A stretch of 64,000 bases of DNA, from contig OW818695.1 of assembly GCA_942493345.1 (NCBI GenBank), positions 1,612,001 through 1,676,000 of the forward strand, written 5' to 3'. The position numbers and the translations under genes were made by a program. The notes under the pieces are model-generated. The model did no database searches. It had not been told where the DNA came from and worked only from the letters and a program-made list of their open reading frames with translations. This stretch comes from GWE2-42-39 sp942493345 (GTDB lineage Bacteria; Bacteroidota; Bacteroidia; Bacteroidales; Prolixibacteraceae). Positions 18,223 to 27,056 of the stretch are shown one piece after another (the stretch's first letter is position 1; each line of letters opens with the position of its first letter).

Positions 18223-19674
18223 TTAATGGTTAAAAAGAAATTCGGCGCTGTTTATGTGTGTCCACAAAATATCGGAAGCCAGATCGCGCAGCGACAACCC
18301 GTTTTTCTCAGCATGAGCTTTAAACAGGCTAATTTCTTCTACGGAAGGATATCGTGAAAGTGTCATCAGCGTAATGGCCCGGCAAACGCCTTCGATATTG
18401 AGTTGCCGGGAGCAAATCATATTGAGTTTATTGCTCTGTTGAATTCGTTTTTCCAGTTCCGAAGAATTCATCAGATACAACATCTGTCGGGGCATCAGCT
18501 TGTTTGAACGCTGACTTTCAAGCGAAACATCGCGTGAAGCACGTCCAAACAATTCGAGGGCCGGACTCGACACTGTTGCATCGCCCAAGTCAACAGAACG
18601 TGTCCCTTCCGGGTAAAAAGTAAACGGTTCCGGAACACGGCTTCTGTATGAATCTGATATACCTGCTATATCGGCCAGCGCATCGACAATGACCTCGGCC
18701 GGTAATCGCTGCGGAACATAGCCCCACGGTGACGATATTGCACACTGAAATGCTCCTGAATTAAGGATCAAACGCATCAATGCTTTCATGTCGTAACCCG
18801 ATTCAATAAACCTGTCCGTCAGGTAATTCATCAATTCCGGGTTGGAGGGAGGATTGTGCTTGCCCCAGTCGTCAGGCTCACAGACAATACCTTGTCCTGT
18901 CAGCCAGTACCACAAGCGGTTGGCCATAACTCCTGCAAAGCGTTTGTTTTGTTTGCCGGTTAGCCAGGCCACATAGGCGCTTCGCCAATCCTCCCCGGGG
19001 TTTAATACAATTTCCTGTTCGTTGAACATTTTTATTTTTGGCGCAATAGGCATTACCTCTAAATCAACATACACGATTTCTTCTTTCCACTCTTTTGTGC
19101 TTTTGTACCGAATTTGGGAAAAACAAAAATGCCCATTGTCGGTACAAGTACGATTACCGAGAAACAATAAGTTGATGTTCTGGTATATATTCTCAGGTGA
19201 ACGTTTCAGAAAAGCGCGGTAAAAGTTTACCGCCGGTGAACGAAAATTGCTTCCTTTTGAGAGCAACAAATCACTTACGAATTTGTCGTATGGGGTATTG
19301 TCTCTTATCTTTTCGTATAGCCACCGGTTATAAGCCTGAACGCCGTTGGGCCAAAGGTTGCTCGGAAACTCAGATTTTATCCGGAGAATATCTCCCCAAC
19401 GCATCACCAGATATCGGACACACTCGTCCGAATCAATCAGTTCGTCAATTAAATCCGCCCGTTTCCCGGTATTGTCAGATTTTAAAAACTGTCTTGCTTT
19501 TTCGACTTGTGGCAGGCGCCCGGTAAGTGTCAGGCAGGTTCGCCGCAAAAAAACTTCATCAGAGCAAAGTTGATTACTTTGCTGCTTGTCCCGAAAAATG
19601 AACCGATCGATCTCATTTGCCTTGGCTGGTAAAAGCAATAAGCAGAATACGATCATTTGAAGAGATTTTTTCAC
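18223..19674 (-). CDS. DUF1549/DUF1553 protein without haem domain
   Basis: 483 residues with an N-terminal signal sequence (MIVFCLLLLPAKA). DUF1549 features fill the first half (FLRRTCLTLTGRLP, NTPYDKFVSDLLLSKG), and DUF1553 the second (NRLWYWLTGQGIV, HNPPSNPELMNYL, final SAEFLFNH). Planctomycete relatives often add a cytochrome-like PSCyt1 domain and carry a CxxCH motif within DUF1549. Here the PSCyt1 domain is absent, and the equivalent place reads FLGNRTCTDNGHFCFS, so CxxCH is lost. This is therefore a short, probably haem-free version. It starts 26 bp after the RidA-like gene and precedes the DUF1501 gene. Confidence 0.88.
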   Translation of the reverse strand: MKKSLQMIVFCLLLLPAKANEIDRFIFRDKQQSNQLCSDEVFLRRTCLTLTGRLPQVEKARQFLKSDNTGKRADLIDELIDSDECVRYLVMRWGDILRIKSEFPSNLWPNGVQAYNRWLYEKIRDNTPYDKFVSDLLLSKGSNFRSPAVNFYRAFLKRSPENIYQNINLLFLGNRTCTDNGHFCFSQIRYKSTKEWKEEIVYVDLEVMPIAPKIKMFNEQEIVLNPGEDWRSAYVAWLTGKQNKRFAGVMANRLWYWLTGQGIVCEPDDWGKHNPPSNPELMNYLTDRFIESGYDMKALMRLILNSGAFQCAISSPWGYVPQRLPAEVIVDALADIAGISDSYRSRVPEPFTFYPEGTRSVDLGDATVSSPALELFGRASRDVSLESQRSNKLMPRQMLYLMNSSELEKRIQQSNKLNMICSRQLNIEGVCRAITLMTLSRYPSVEEISLFKAHAEKNGLSLRDLASDILWTHINSAEFLFNH

Positions 19675-19700
19675 TGGGTTTGGTTTTTTGTCATTACAAA

Positions 19701-20831
19701 TTACAATTTGTTTTGTGCATCCATCGCTGTTCCTTCAATTTCAACGAGAAGTTCTTCCCGGCAAATATCAGCCTGTAGGTAAATAACCGGTAGCCCTGTC
19801 CAAACTTTTTCTATTTCCGATTTTACGTTATCAAGATACTCCATCTTTTTGATGTAAACACGCAAGACAGTCATTTCCAATCTGGTCCCGTTGTTTAATC
19901 CATATTGTTTCAGATTTTCGGAAGAGATAAGATAGTTGATATTTTCGATTGTTTGTCTGGTTTGTAAACCTGCATTCAATACGTTCATACTTTCTTCTCC
20001 CCGTATGGCGGCAGTACCAGATATGAAACAATTTGATCCGACGTTGTTTTTAATTATCCTTGCCCGTTCGAATTTAGGCGTTCGTTTATCTCCTCCAACA
20101 AGCAACGACTGAGAATAGGAATGAGCGGCTATTTGTAACGGGTTGTCAACGTGGATGCTCCGGATGCCGGATATTGCGATCAGGCTCACGCCAATGCCGC
20201 TGACATTAGTCCCGATCCCTGTTGCTGCCGGATAACCGAAGTTTTTCCAATCGGCTTTTTCATAAAAGCGGGCACGGGCATCGTTAAATGCCTGATAATT
20301 TTGAATACCATTTTTCACCTGTGTAATGTTCCCGATATAATTCCATTGACGGACAATTTCATGAATGTGCATTGACTCGGAAGATAAAACAGCGCCTATT
20401 TTTTCAAAAATTTCGTCGCCTTGTTCGGCATAACTTAATGACGATGAGTTTGCCCGCACTCCTTCAATAATCAGCGTTTTTGTATTTTCCCATTCGAAAA
20501 CAGCGTATCGCAGCCCTCCCTGTTCTTTGAAAAACAACGATTTGGAAGGTATGCCAACCGGGAGATAATGCACTTCAACAGCCATTGTTTGTGAATTGGG
20601 CAACGATTGCGCAATGGAACTGACCAAGGGCATTTGTGTTTTAAAATGCCCGGCAACCATGTTTGTCAAAACCGTTAATTCCTTTTCGTAATTTTTATCT
20701 GATGATGAGCCAAAGAAGACAAGGCTTGTTACCCGGTCTTCATCGGTAATTTGATTCAATAACGACTCGATGTTGTTACTGAATTTTTTTGAATCAGTAT
20801 AAAAATAGGAACAGGGGAAATAGGTCATCAT
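19701..20831 (-). CDS. RidA/chorismatase (FkbO/Hyg5)-like protein
   Basis: 376 residues, no signal peptide. Two YjgF/RidA-like halves can be traced. The C-terminal one is the clearer, with FERARIIKNNVGSNCFISGTA, NINYLISSENLKQYG and the ending IYLQADICREELLVEIEGTA. The central AFNDARARFYEKADWKNFGYP and ATGIGTNVSGIGVSLIA recall chorismatases of the FkbO/Hyg5 type, which split chorismate hydrolytically. The active-site match was not verified, so the reaction is uncertain. It opens the four-gene operon, alone in being predicted cytoplasmic. ATG codons at 20831 and 20828 are both possible starts. Confidence 0.65.
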   Translation of the reverse strand: MMTYFPCSYFYTDSKKFSNNIESLLNQITDEDRVTSLVFFGSSSDKNYEKELTVLTNMVAGHFKTQMPLVSSIAQSLPNSQTMAVEVHYLPVGIPSKSLFFKEQGGLRYAVFEWENTKTLIIEGVRANSSSLSYAEQGDEIFEKIGAVLSSESMHIHEIVRQWNYIGNITQVKNGIQNYQAFNDARARFYEKADWKNFGYPAATGIGTNVSGIGVSLIAISGIRSIHVDNPLQIAAHSYSQSLLVGGDKRTPKFERARIIKNNVGSNCFISGTAAIRGEESMNVLNAGLQTRQTIENINYLISSENLKQYGLNNGTRLEMTVLRVYIKKMEYLDNVKSEIEKVWTGLPVIYLQADICREELLVEIEGTAMDAQNKL

Positions 20832-20991
20832 AGAAGCCCGTCTTGATTTTTTTTACACGTTGCTTTGACCTGAACCCGGTTAAAAGGTTTAATCACGGGT
20901 TTTTAAAAGTGTAATGAACCCTCACCTTCGTTCATCCGAAGTTTTTTTCTGCCCGAATTCGATGTTTGACCAGATAAGCAAATAATGTTTT

Positions 20992-23748
20992 TTACCGAAA
21001 ATCAAAAGTTAGTTTCATATTCAGTTTTCCCCCGTGTATTCTTGATGGAGCAAACTCGTAGCGGTTCGATTGCGGCCCATAAGATTCAGGAACCTTAAAT
21101 TTTGTGCCGATTGCATTGATGCCGTGCAAAAAGGAAATATCGCCTTTCGGAAAATCCAGTTTGGTATTTGCCGGCGACTGGGGTTCATCGGGTGTAAACA
21201 TGCGCAGGAAAATATCTTTGCTGTGTACATACACTTTGAAATCAGGACAATCTTTCCCCAAAAATTTTGCCCAATAGGTTTCCGAATGGTAGCCTTTAAA
21301 TTCGGGGTATTCATAGCCCGATTCGCCCGTTATCGTGCGGTTATAGTCTTTTCCCCAGAGTCCAAATTCAACGCCTTTCATCCGGTTTTTCCACACCCGG
21401 TACGGGCCATTGCCCAACCATTTCATTCCGGCGATATTTTTTTCAGGAAAATTGAAACTTATCCCGGCAAATAAACAATTGTTTTCAGGCTGATAGGCAA
21501 CCTCCAAATCCAGTAACCCATTGCCTGAAATGGTCCATTTTACTGAATCGCCTTTTGCCAGCAGCGCTTTAATTACCAGATTATTTCCTTCAAAAGCAGT
21601 CGAAACGTTCTGTACTTCTTTCCCTTCACTTACAAAAACAGGCCCACCCGATAAAGGAACAATTCCCTTTTTATTCTTTACTTCCAATAAAGTTCCGTCC
21701 TTTTTGCTGAATGAATAATTCATTTCACCCGCCTGTACCTGCCATGTATTCTCTTTTTCCTGAAAAACGGGTTGAACAGAAGATTTTTCAACAAGCAATT
21801 CTTTCGCTTTTGCTTCCGGATATTTTACCGGCCAACACCAGGTATTCAGGATCCTTCCATATGGGTCTACGGCTTTTATCCGAAGCAAATCGGCATTTGC
21901 CCAATTCGCCGGACGATTGATTTCAATTTTTCCTTTTTGCCCTGGCTCCAGTTTAATTTTGAAATCATTTTTTGCCAGCAGTTTTTCGTGCACCTCCTCA
22001 TCCGGATCCGAAATTTTCACCCATTCCGAAGTAAACGAACATTGATTGAGATTGGTATAATGATAGCGGTTTTCAATCCGGAAAGTTCCGTTGAATTCGG
22101 GAGTGATATAACGTTTTTCGAAGTACACCGGGCTCCATATTTCCTTGATGGTATAAAAACTTCCTTCTTTTTCATGGTATGAGCCAAGAATTCCGTCGGG
22201 AGCATGGTTGCCATCGGTATCAAGCTGACCGTTGCGGTCGGTGCGTTCAATGGCTTCGTCGGCAAAAACCCACAGAAAACCACCGGCACAGAGCGGGTCG
22301 TCCCACATGCGCAGCCAGTAATCGTCGAGACCTGCACCTGATCCTCCATCATAAAGACCATGCAAAAATTCGGTCGGGAAAAATATTTTTCGTTTGCTGA
22401 ACCCATCATGTGCAAGGTAATTGTAGCTGATGTAATGCAGGGTATTGGTCAAATCGTAATCTTGCCAGGGGTGTAGTACTTTTCGCTGCTGAATGTCGAG
22501 TTCGGCAAAGTCGTCGTTCAGATTATTATTCTCACCTCCCTCGTTGCCGTTATCCCATAAAATAACACTCGGGTGGTTCACATCGCGGGCAATCATTTCT
22601 TCGAGTAGTTTGCGTCCCACAACATCGTCGTACGAAGGCCATTGCCAGGCGCAAAGTTCGTCGAGCACAAACAAACCGAGCGAATCACATACTTCCAGAA
22701 AATGCGAATCAGGTGGATAATGGGACATGCGAACGGCATTCATATTCATGTCTTTCATCAGGTTAACTACTTCGATGCTAAATTTTTTTGAAGAAGTGCG
22801 CCCGTATTTTGGATGAAACGTGTGACGGCAAACCCCTTTCATTTTGATGCGTTCTCCATTTACATAAATGCCATCGCTTTCGCGTACCTCAATAGTACGA
22901 AACCCAAATTTTTCGGTATGTTGATGGATGACCGTGTTGTGCCCATCAAGCAAAGTAAAAACCGCTTTGTACAGATTGGGTGTTTCCGGGTTCCATGTTT
23001 TCGGACTATTCATTCTTCCTGAAATGCGACATTTCCCAGGTGTAATTTTGCCTGTAATTTCAGTTTCGGTTTTTCCTGAAAGAGTTTGAATTTCAACTTT
23101 TAGCAAAGAAGCGTTTTTTACAGGCGATAAATAAATATCTGCCGTAAAATCGCCGTTTGCCCGGGCATCAATGGCTACCCGCTGGATGTGTTCCAGGGGG
23201 TTGGCTTCCAGGAATACAGGACGAAAAATGCCGCCGAAAATCCAGAAGTCAGCCGTACGCTCCGCTTCATTAACTGAAGCATTTTCTGAATGTTTCTTCA
23301 CAAAAACTTCCAGCTTGTTCTGTGCCCCGTATTTCAATAATTTACTGATGTCGTATTTGAACTGGTAAAAAGACCCCTGATGTACCGGTCCGGCTGGTTT
23401 TCCGTTAATTTTCACCTCCGCATCAGTCATCACTCCATCGAAAACAATATTTACCTGTTTGGTTTTCCATTCGGCAGGAACGGTGAAATTAGTCCGGTAA
23501 AAGCCAGTTTCGTTCAGCCGGTTTTCTAATTTGTCGTGCCCGTAATTGTAGCTGCCAAACCCTTGTTGTTCCCAACACGAAGGAACCGCAATTGTTGCCC
23601 AGTGGCCACTGTTCATTCCGGCCGAGCAAAAAAACTCCCAATCGACGGTTTGATCGAAGCCTGTTCCGGATAAATACTGAATTTTGGTTTGCTGGGATAA
23701 TGCCAAATTAGTAAAAAGTACCAATACGATTAGCTGGAGAAATTTCAT
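20992..23748 (-). CDS. GH2-family glycosidase (beta-galactosidase-like), exported
   Basis: 918 residues with a Sec signal peptide (LIVLVLFTNLALSQQ). The layout is that of LacZ-type GH2 enzymes: jelly-roll sugar-binding domain (about 30-180, FDGVMTDAEVKINGKPAG), Ig-like domain, TIM barrel (about 290-560), Ig-like domain and a C-terminal beta-galactosidase small-chain-like domain (about 660-915). The acid/base Glu403 lies in WDNGNEGG and the probable nucleophile Glu460 in FFPTEFLHG. It cleaves beta-linked sugars, probably galactosides, in the periplasm. It stands between the planctomycete-like operon and a divergent regulator gene, which may control it. Confidence 0.92.
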   Translation of the reverse strand: MKFLQLIVLVLFTNLALSQQTKIQYLSGTGFDQTVDWEFFCSAGMNSGHWATIAVPSCWEQQGFGSYNYGHDKLENRLNETGFYRTNFTVPAEWKTKQVNIVFDGVMTDAEVKINGKPAGPVHQGSFYQFKYDISKLLKYGAQNKLEVFVKKHSENASVNEAERTADFWIFGGIFRPVFLEANPLEHIQRVAIDARANGDFTADIYLSPVKNASLLKVEIQTLSGKTETEITGKITPGKCRISGRMNSPKTWNPETPNLYKAVFTLLDGHNTVIHQHTEKFGFRTIEVRESDGIYVNGERIKMKGVCRHTFHPKYGRTSSKKFSIEVVNLMKDMNMNAVRMSHYPPDSHFLEVCDSLGLFVLDELCAWQWPSYDDVVGRKLLEEMIARDVNHPSVILWDNGNEGGENNNLNDDFAELDIQQRKVLHPWQDYDLTNTLHYISYNYLAHDGFSKRKIFFPTEFLHGLYDGGSGAGLDDYWLRMWDDPLCAGGFLWVFADEAIERTDRNGQLDTDGNHAPDGILGSYHEKEGSFYTIKEIWSPVYFEKRYITPEFNGTFRIENRYHYTNLNQCSFTSEWVKISDPDEEVHEKLLAKNDFKIKLEPGQKGKIEINRPANWANADLLRIKAVDPYGRILNTWCWPVKYPEAKAKELLVEKSSVQPVFQEKENTWQVQAGEMNYSFSKKDGTLLEVKNKKGIVPLSGGPVFVSEGKEVQNVSTAFEGNNLVIKALLAKGDSVKWTISGNGLLDLEVAYQPENNCLFAGISFNFPEKNIAGMKWLGNGPYRVWKNRMKGVEFGLWGKDYNRTITGESGYEYPEFKGYHSETYWAKFLGKDCPDFKVYVHSKDIFLRMFTPDEPQSPANTKLDFPKGDISFLHGINAIGTKFKVPESYGPQSNRYEFAPSRIHGGKLNMKLTFDFR

Positions 23749-23883
23749 AGTCGCTTTTGTTTTATATTTTAGGGATTGAAGTTACTGGTTCGCTGACAAA
23801 CAATTATAAAATGACGGATAAAAACGGTTGATTTAACCGTTAAAATCGAAATTATGATGAGTTGCAAAAAACTGTTGTTCAGG

Positions 23884-23912
23884 TTGAAGCCTGGTTTTTT
23901 TCGATATATTTG
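23884..23912 (+). promoter_or_regulatory. Promoter of the membrane-anchored regulator gene
   Basis: TTG (23884-23886), 18-bp spacer, TATATTTG (23905-23912): a very good match to the Bacteroidota consensus. It decides the start of the following gene, because the upstream ATG at 23854 would lie before the transcript begins. Confidence 0.65.
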
Positions 23913-23931
23913 CGTGAACTTAGAAATACCA

Positions 23932-25080
23932 ATGCCCGAGAGAGACGAAATATACCAGCAACTCCGAAAAATTACCGAAAGCGAAATTTTTTCTCGTTCA
24001 GGAATCAACGTGAACCTTTTACTGTTGCTGGTAAAAGCCACGCTCGATAAAGAAAAACTGAAAGAAGCGGCCATCGGGACCGAACTATTCGGTAAATCGT
24101 ACGACCCGGTAAAAAACGACACCAAAGTTCGGGTGTATGTACACAATCTCAGAAAGAAACTGGCGGCATATTACGAAACAGAAGGCAAAAAAGATCCAAT
24201 CATTTTTGAGATAGAAAAAGGACAGTATTGGATAACCTTTTCGGAAAGAAGACGGGTAGAAAACCATCGGAAACGAAATCGGCCCGGAATTTGGATTGGC
24301 ATAACAGTACTGCTTATTGCCGGACTTTTGGCGTTTTTGCAAACAACGCAAACAACGAATTTTTTCTGGAAACCGTATTCAAACTCGAAATTTCCGACCA
24401 CTGTTTTAATTGGCGACCACTTTACCATTGATGGTTCGATTATGACCGGCGGAAATGGTGTTTTTCGCGATTTTAACATCAATTCGCCATCCGACTTTTC
24501 GGATTATATTTTTGCTCATCCCGAAAAAGCGGGTACAATGTCTCCCAACAAGTATCCGTACATTACCAAAATGGGGCCCTACTGCACAAAAACCATCACC
24601 AATTTTATGGTTTCAGAAGAAATTGATTTTAACCTGATGTTGAATTCGGAATGGGACAAATCGATGATCGGACATGAAAACCTGGTATACATTGGACAAT
24701 TTAAAACAATGGGCTTTCTGAAGAATGTGTTTTTCGGAAAAAACCCTAATTTCAACATTTCCGGTTCCCGGATTCAGTATACAAATACAAAAACCGGAGA
24801 ACGTACAGAATACATTTCACAACCCGGCGATGAAATTATTGATTATACCATTGTCTCACAAATCACTGGTCCTGCTGGAAATACGATCAGCTTTTTTCTT
24901 TCCGACAACGATATTGGAGTAATCAGGTTGGTCGATTATTTTACGAATCGTGATTCATTGCAATTTTTTTCTGAAAAATACCCGGTGGGGAATTCCGGGT
25001 TCACGGCCCTTTTTAGTGTCAGTGGCTGGGAGCGGACAGGGTTTAAACAAAAACTCATATTGACAGAACAGAAAAAATGA
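23932..25080 (+). CDS. Membrane-anchored DNA-binding regulator (one-component type)
   Basis: 382 residues from the ATG at 23932 (MPERDEIYQQL). Residues about 20-110 resemble the DNA-binding domain found at the N-terminus of some TolB- or TPR-linked regulators: LLLLLVKATLDKEKLKEAAIG, SYDPVKNDTKVRVYVHNLRKKL and FEIEKGQYWITF. A basic stretch and one membrane span (GIWIGITVLLIAGLLAFL, about 125-145) follow, then about 235 residues outside the cytoplasm with no family I can name. The layout is CadC-like: DNA-binding inside, sensing outside. It is divergent from the GH2 gene, so that gene and the operon beyond are the obvious targets. Confidence 0.7.
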   Translation: MPERDEIYQQLRKITESEIFSRSGINVNLLLLLVKATLDKEKLKEAAIGTELFGKSYDPVKNDTKVRVYVHNLRKKLAAYYETEGKKDPIIFEIEKGQYWITFSERRRVENHRKRNRPGIWIGITVLLIAGLLAFLQTTQTTNFFWKPYSNSKFPTTVLIGDHFTIDGSIMTGGNGVFRDFNINSPSDFSDYIFAHPEKAGTMSPNKYPYITKMGPYCTKTITNFMVSEEIDFNLMLNSEWDKSMIGHENLVYIGQFKTMGFLKNVFFGKNPNFNISGSRIQYTNTKTGERTEYISQPGDEIIDYTIVSQITGPAGNTISFFLSDNDIGVIRLVDYFTNRDSLQFFSEKYPVGNSGFTALFSVSGWERTGFKQKLILTEQKK

Positions 25081-25193
25081 CTTCCCTGAAAAGTTTTTCA
25101 CCACTCAACGTCTGGACAAAACAGGGAAAACGGTTTCATGCAATAATCGATAAACACCTAGTGCACTGTATCTCAAAGTTTTTGTGAAAACAT

Positions 25194-25201
25194 TATTTTT
25201 G
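25194..25201 (+). promoter_or_regulatory. -7 box for ilvE
   Basis: TATTTTTG fits TAnnTTTG, about 90 bp before the ATG at 25291. The -33 element is unclear. Confidence 0.35.
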
Positions 25202-25290
25202 CAGAGATACCTGCGGAACCTCTTCTTTGTGACGCATATTTTTTGTTATTTTATGGCCTCAATGAAATTTTCTTGATAAAACATATTACT

Positions 25291-26304
25291 ATGGAAAATA
25301 TTGACTGGAAAAACCTTGGATTCGGATACATGAATACCGACTATAACGTGAGATGTTACTATCGTAACGGGAAGTGGGGCGAGCTGGAAGTATCTTCCGA
25401 GACACATATTTCGGTTCACATGGCTGCTTCTGGTCTTCACTATGGACAAGAAGCTTTTGAAGGACTCAAAGCGTTTAAAGGGAAAGATGGAAAAATTCGT
25501 GTTTTCCGTCTCGATGAAAATGCAAAACGGTTGCAATCTTCATGTCGCGGTACATTGATGGCTGAATTGCCCGTCGAAAAATTTGAGGAAGCAGTAATTA
25601 AAGCCGTTAAACTGAACGAACGTTTTGTCCCACCTTACGAGTCAGGCGCTTCGTTGTATATTCGTCCGCTGCTTTTTGGTTCAGGCCCGCAGATCGGCGT
25701 TCATCCTTCCAACGAATACCTGTTCGTGGTTATGGTAATGCCTGTTGGCCCCTACTTCAAAGGTGGTTTCAAGGCAAATTCGTATGCCGTTACACGCAAA
25801 TACGACCGTGCCGCACCACATGGAACCGGCACTTTCAAAATTGGTGGAAACTATGCTGCCAGCCTTTGTGCGAATAAAGAAGCTCACGATTTGGGATATA
25901 CTTCAGAATTTTATCTCGATCCGAAAGAGAAAAAATACATCGACGAATGCGGCGCTGCCAACTTCTTCGGAATTAAAGACAACACGTATGTTACCCCGAA
26001 ATCCTCATCCGTGCTTCCTTCCATCACCAACAAGTGCCTGCAACAATTGGCGCTCGATATGGGAATGAACGTTGAAGCAAGGCAAATTCCGCTTGAAGAA
26101 CTGACAACTTTTGAAGAAGCCGGAGCCTGCGGTACTGCTGCTGTAATTTCTCCGATCAAGAGCATTGTTGATATTGAAAACGATAAAACCTATTTTATCA
26201 GCGAAGAGCCAGGCAAAGTTTGCAAACAGCTTTACGAAAAACTGCGTGCCATCCAATACGGCGATGAACCCGACAAACACGGATGGGTAAAGATTATTGA
26301 ATAG
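25291..26304 (+). CDS. ilvE: Branched-chain amino acid aminotransferase
   Basis: 337 residues. Class IV PLP-dependent aminotransferase that makes leucine, isoleucine and valine from their keto acids with glutamate. Typical segments are SGLHYGQEAFEGLKAFKG, the PLP-lysine region GTFKIGGNYAASL, YLDPKEKKYIDECGAANFF and EEAGACGTAAVISP. The start MENIDWKNLGFGYM at 25291 is the usual family start; the in-frame codons upstream are not conserved-looking. A strong terminator follows 22 bp after the stop, so the gene is a single transcription unit. Confidence 0.96.
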   Translation: MENIDWKNLGFGYMNTDYNVRCYYRNGKWGELEVSSETHISVHMAASGLHYGQEAFEGLKAFKGKDGKIRVFRLDENAKRLQSSCRGTLMAELPVEKFEEAVIKAVKLNERFVPPYESGASLYIRPLLFGSGPQIGVHPSNEYLFVVMVMPVGPYFKGGFKANSYAVTRKYDRAAPHGTGTFKIGGNYAASLCANKEAHDLGYTSEFYLDPKEKKYIDECGAANFFGIKDNTYVTPKSSSVLPSITNKCLQQLALDMGMNVEARQIPLEELTTFEEAGACGTAAVISPIKSIVDIENDKTYFISEEPGKVCKQLYEKLRAIQYGDEPDKHGWVKIIE

Positions 26305-26325
26305 AAATTTATTTTCAGAATATAT

Positions 26326-26357
26326 TCCCCGTTTGGTTTCTCCGGACGGGGATTTTT
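26326..26357 (+). terminator. Intrinsic terminator of ilvE
   Basis: An 11-bp stem, TCCCCGTTTGG (26326-26336) with CCGGACGGGGA (26342-26352, two G-T pairs), 5-base loop, then TTTTT. Confidence 0.85.
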
Positions 26358-26478
26358 ATTTCCCCGGAAATCAGGCTATACGGGATTTAAAATTACGAAT
26401 TAACAAAATGAAGATTTAAAATACTCATTAGCAAGGGTTTTTGGATCGGTTTATATAGCAGAATTTGTTGTTTCGCCG

Positions 26479-26486
26479 TAACTTTG
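26479..26486 (+). promoter_or_regulatory. -7 box for the gene at 26510
   Basis: TAACTTTG is an exact match to TAnnTTTG, 23 bp before the ATG. A -33 element at normal spacing was not found. Confidence 0.4.
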
Positions 26487-26509
26487 TACAAACCAAAACC
26501 TGAAATTTA

Positions 26510-27031
26510 ATGCAAAACGAACCAATCAGCAATTCCGGAAACACCCCGAAAGCGCCCAAACCTCCAACCATTATCGATGGAATGATGCAACCCGGTTTCC
26601 CGGCCAAAGTTTTCACTTGTTTCTTTTTATCCGATTGCCTGGTTTTTGTGAAAACCGGAAGTTTTTCAACCGACATGGCAGGCACCATGCGGGCTTCCCT
26701 GGGAGGCTATACCGGCGATGCAATGATCCTGGGTGCGGTTGGTTCGATTGCCGATTACCACAATCAGCAGAAACGAATGGAAAACGCGGCCCATGTAGCG
26801 GGTTGGGACCCCGAACAGATGGTTGCCGCACACAAACGGAATTTCATGCTTCCGTACAGCGCAATCAATAAAATTGAGCTGAAAGGGCCGAACCTTTTCC
26901 GGGAAGTCAGGGTGTTTATCGAAGCCGGGAAAACTCATAAGTTCAGGTTGAACAACCAGTCGAAAACGGTGTTTGCCTATAACGAAAAAGTATTCAATGA
27001 ATTTTTACCGGGGAAGGTGCAGAAAAAATAA
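26510..27031 (+). CDS. Hypothetical protein, 173 residues
   Basis: I do not recognise the family. The sequence has a proline-rich start (NTPKAPKPPTIIDG), a glycine/alanine-rich middle (GGYTGDAMILGAVGSIADY) that could be a weak membrane contact, and a C-terminal half with a pleckstrin-homology-like strand pattern (FMLPYSAINKIELKGP, REVRVFIEAGKTHKFRL). No signal peptide. A promoter box directly upstream and good codon usage support it as a real gene. It is alone, between the ilvE terminator and the convergent rnpA gene. Confidence 0.7.
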   Translation: MQNEPISNSGNTPKAPKPPTIIDGMMQPGFPAKVFTCFFLSDCLVFVKTGSFSTDMAGTMRASLGGYTGDAMILGAVGSIADYHNQQKRMENAAHVAGWDPEQMVAAHKRNFMLPYSAINKIELKGPNLFREVRVFIEAGKTHKFRLNNQSKTVFAYNEKVFNEFLPGKVQKK

Positions 27032-27056
27032 TTTCCCGAAGCAGGAAATACGGAAG

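Noticed and set aside
20871..20904. A terminator with AACCCG/CGGGTT stem and T-run upstream of the GH2 stop
   Set aside because: The T-run is on the plus strand where no gene ends, the stem is only 6 bp and the loop is long.
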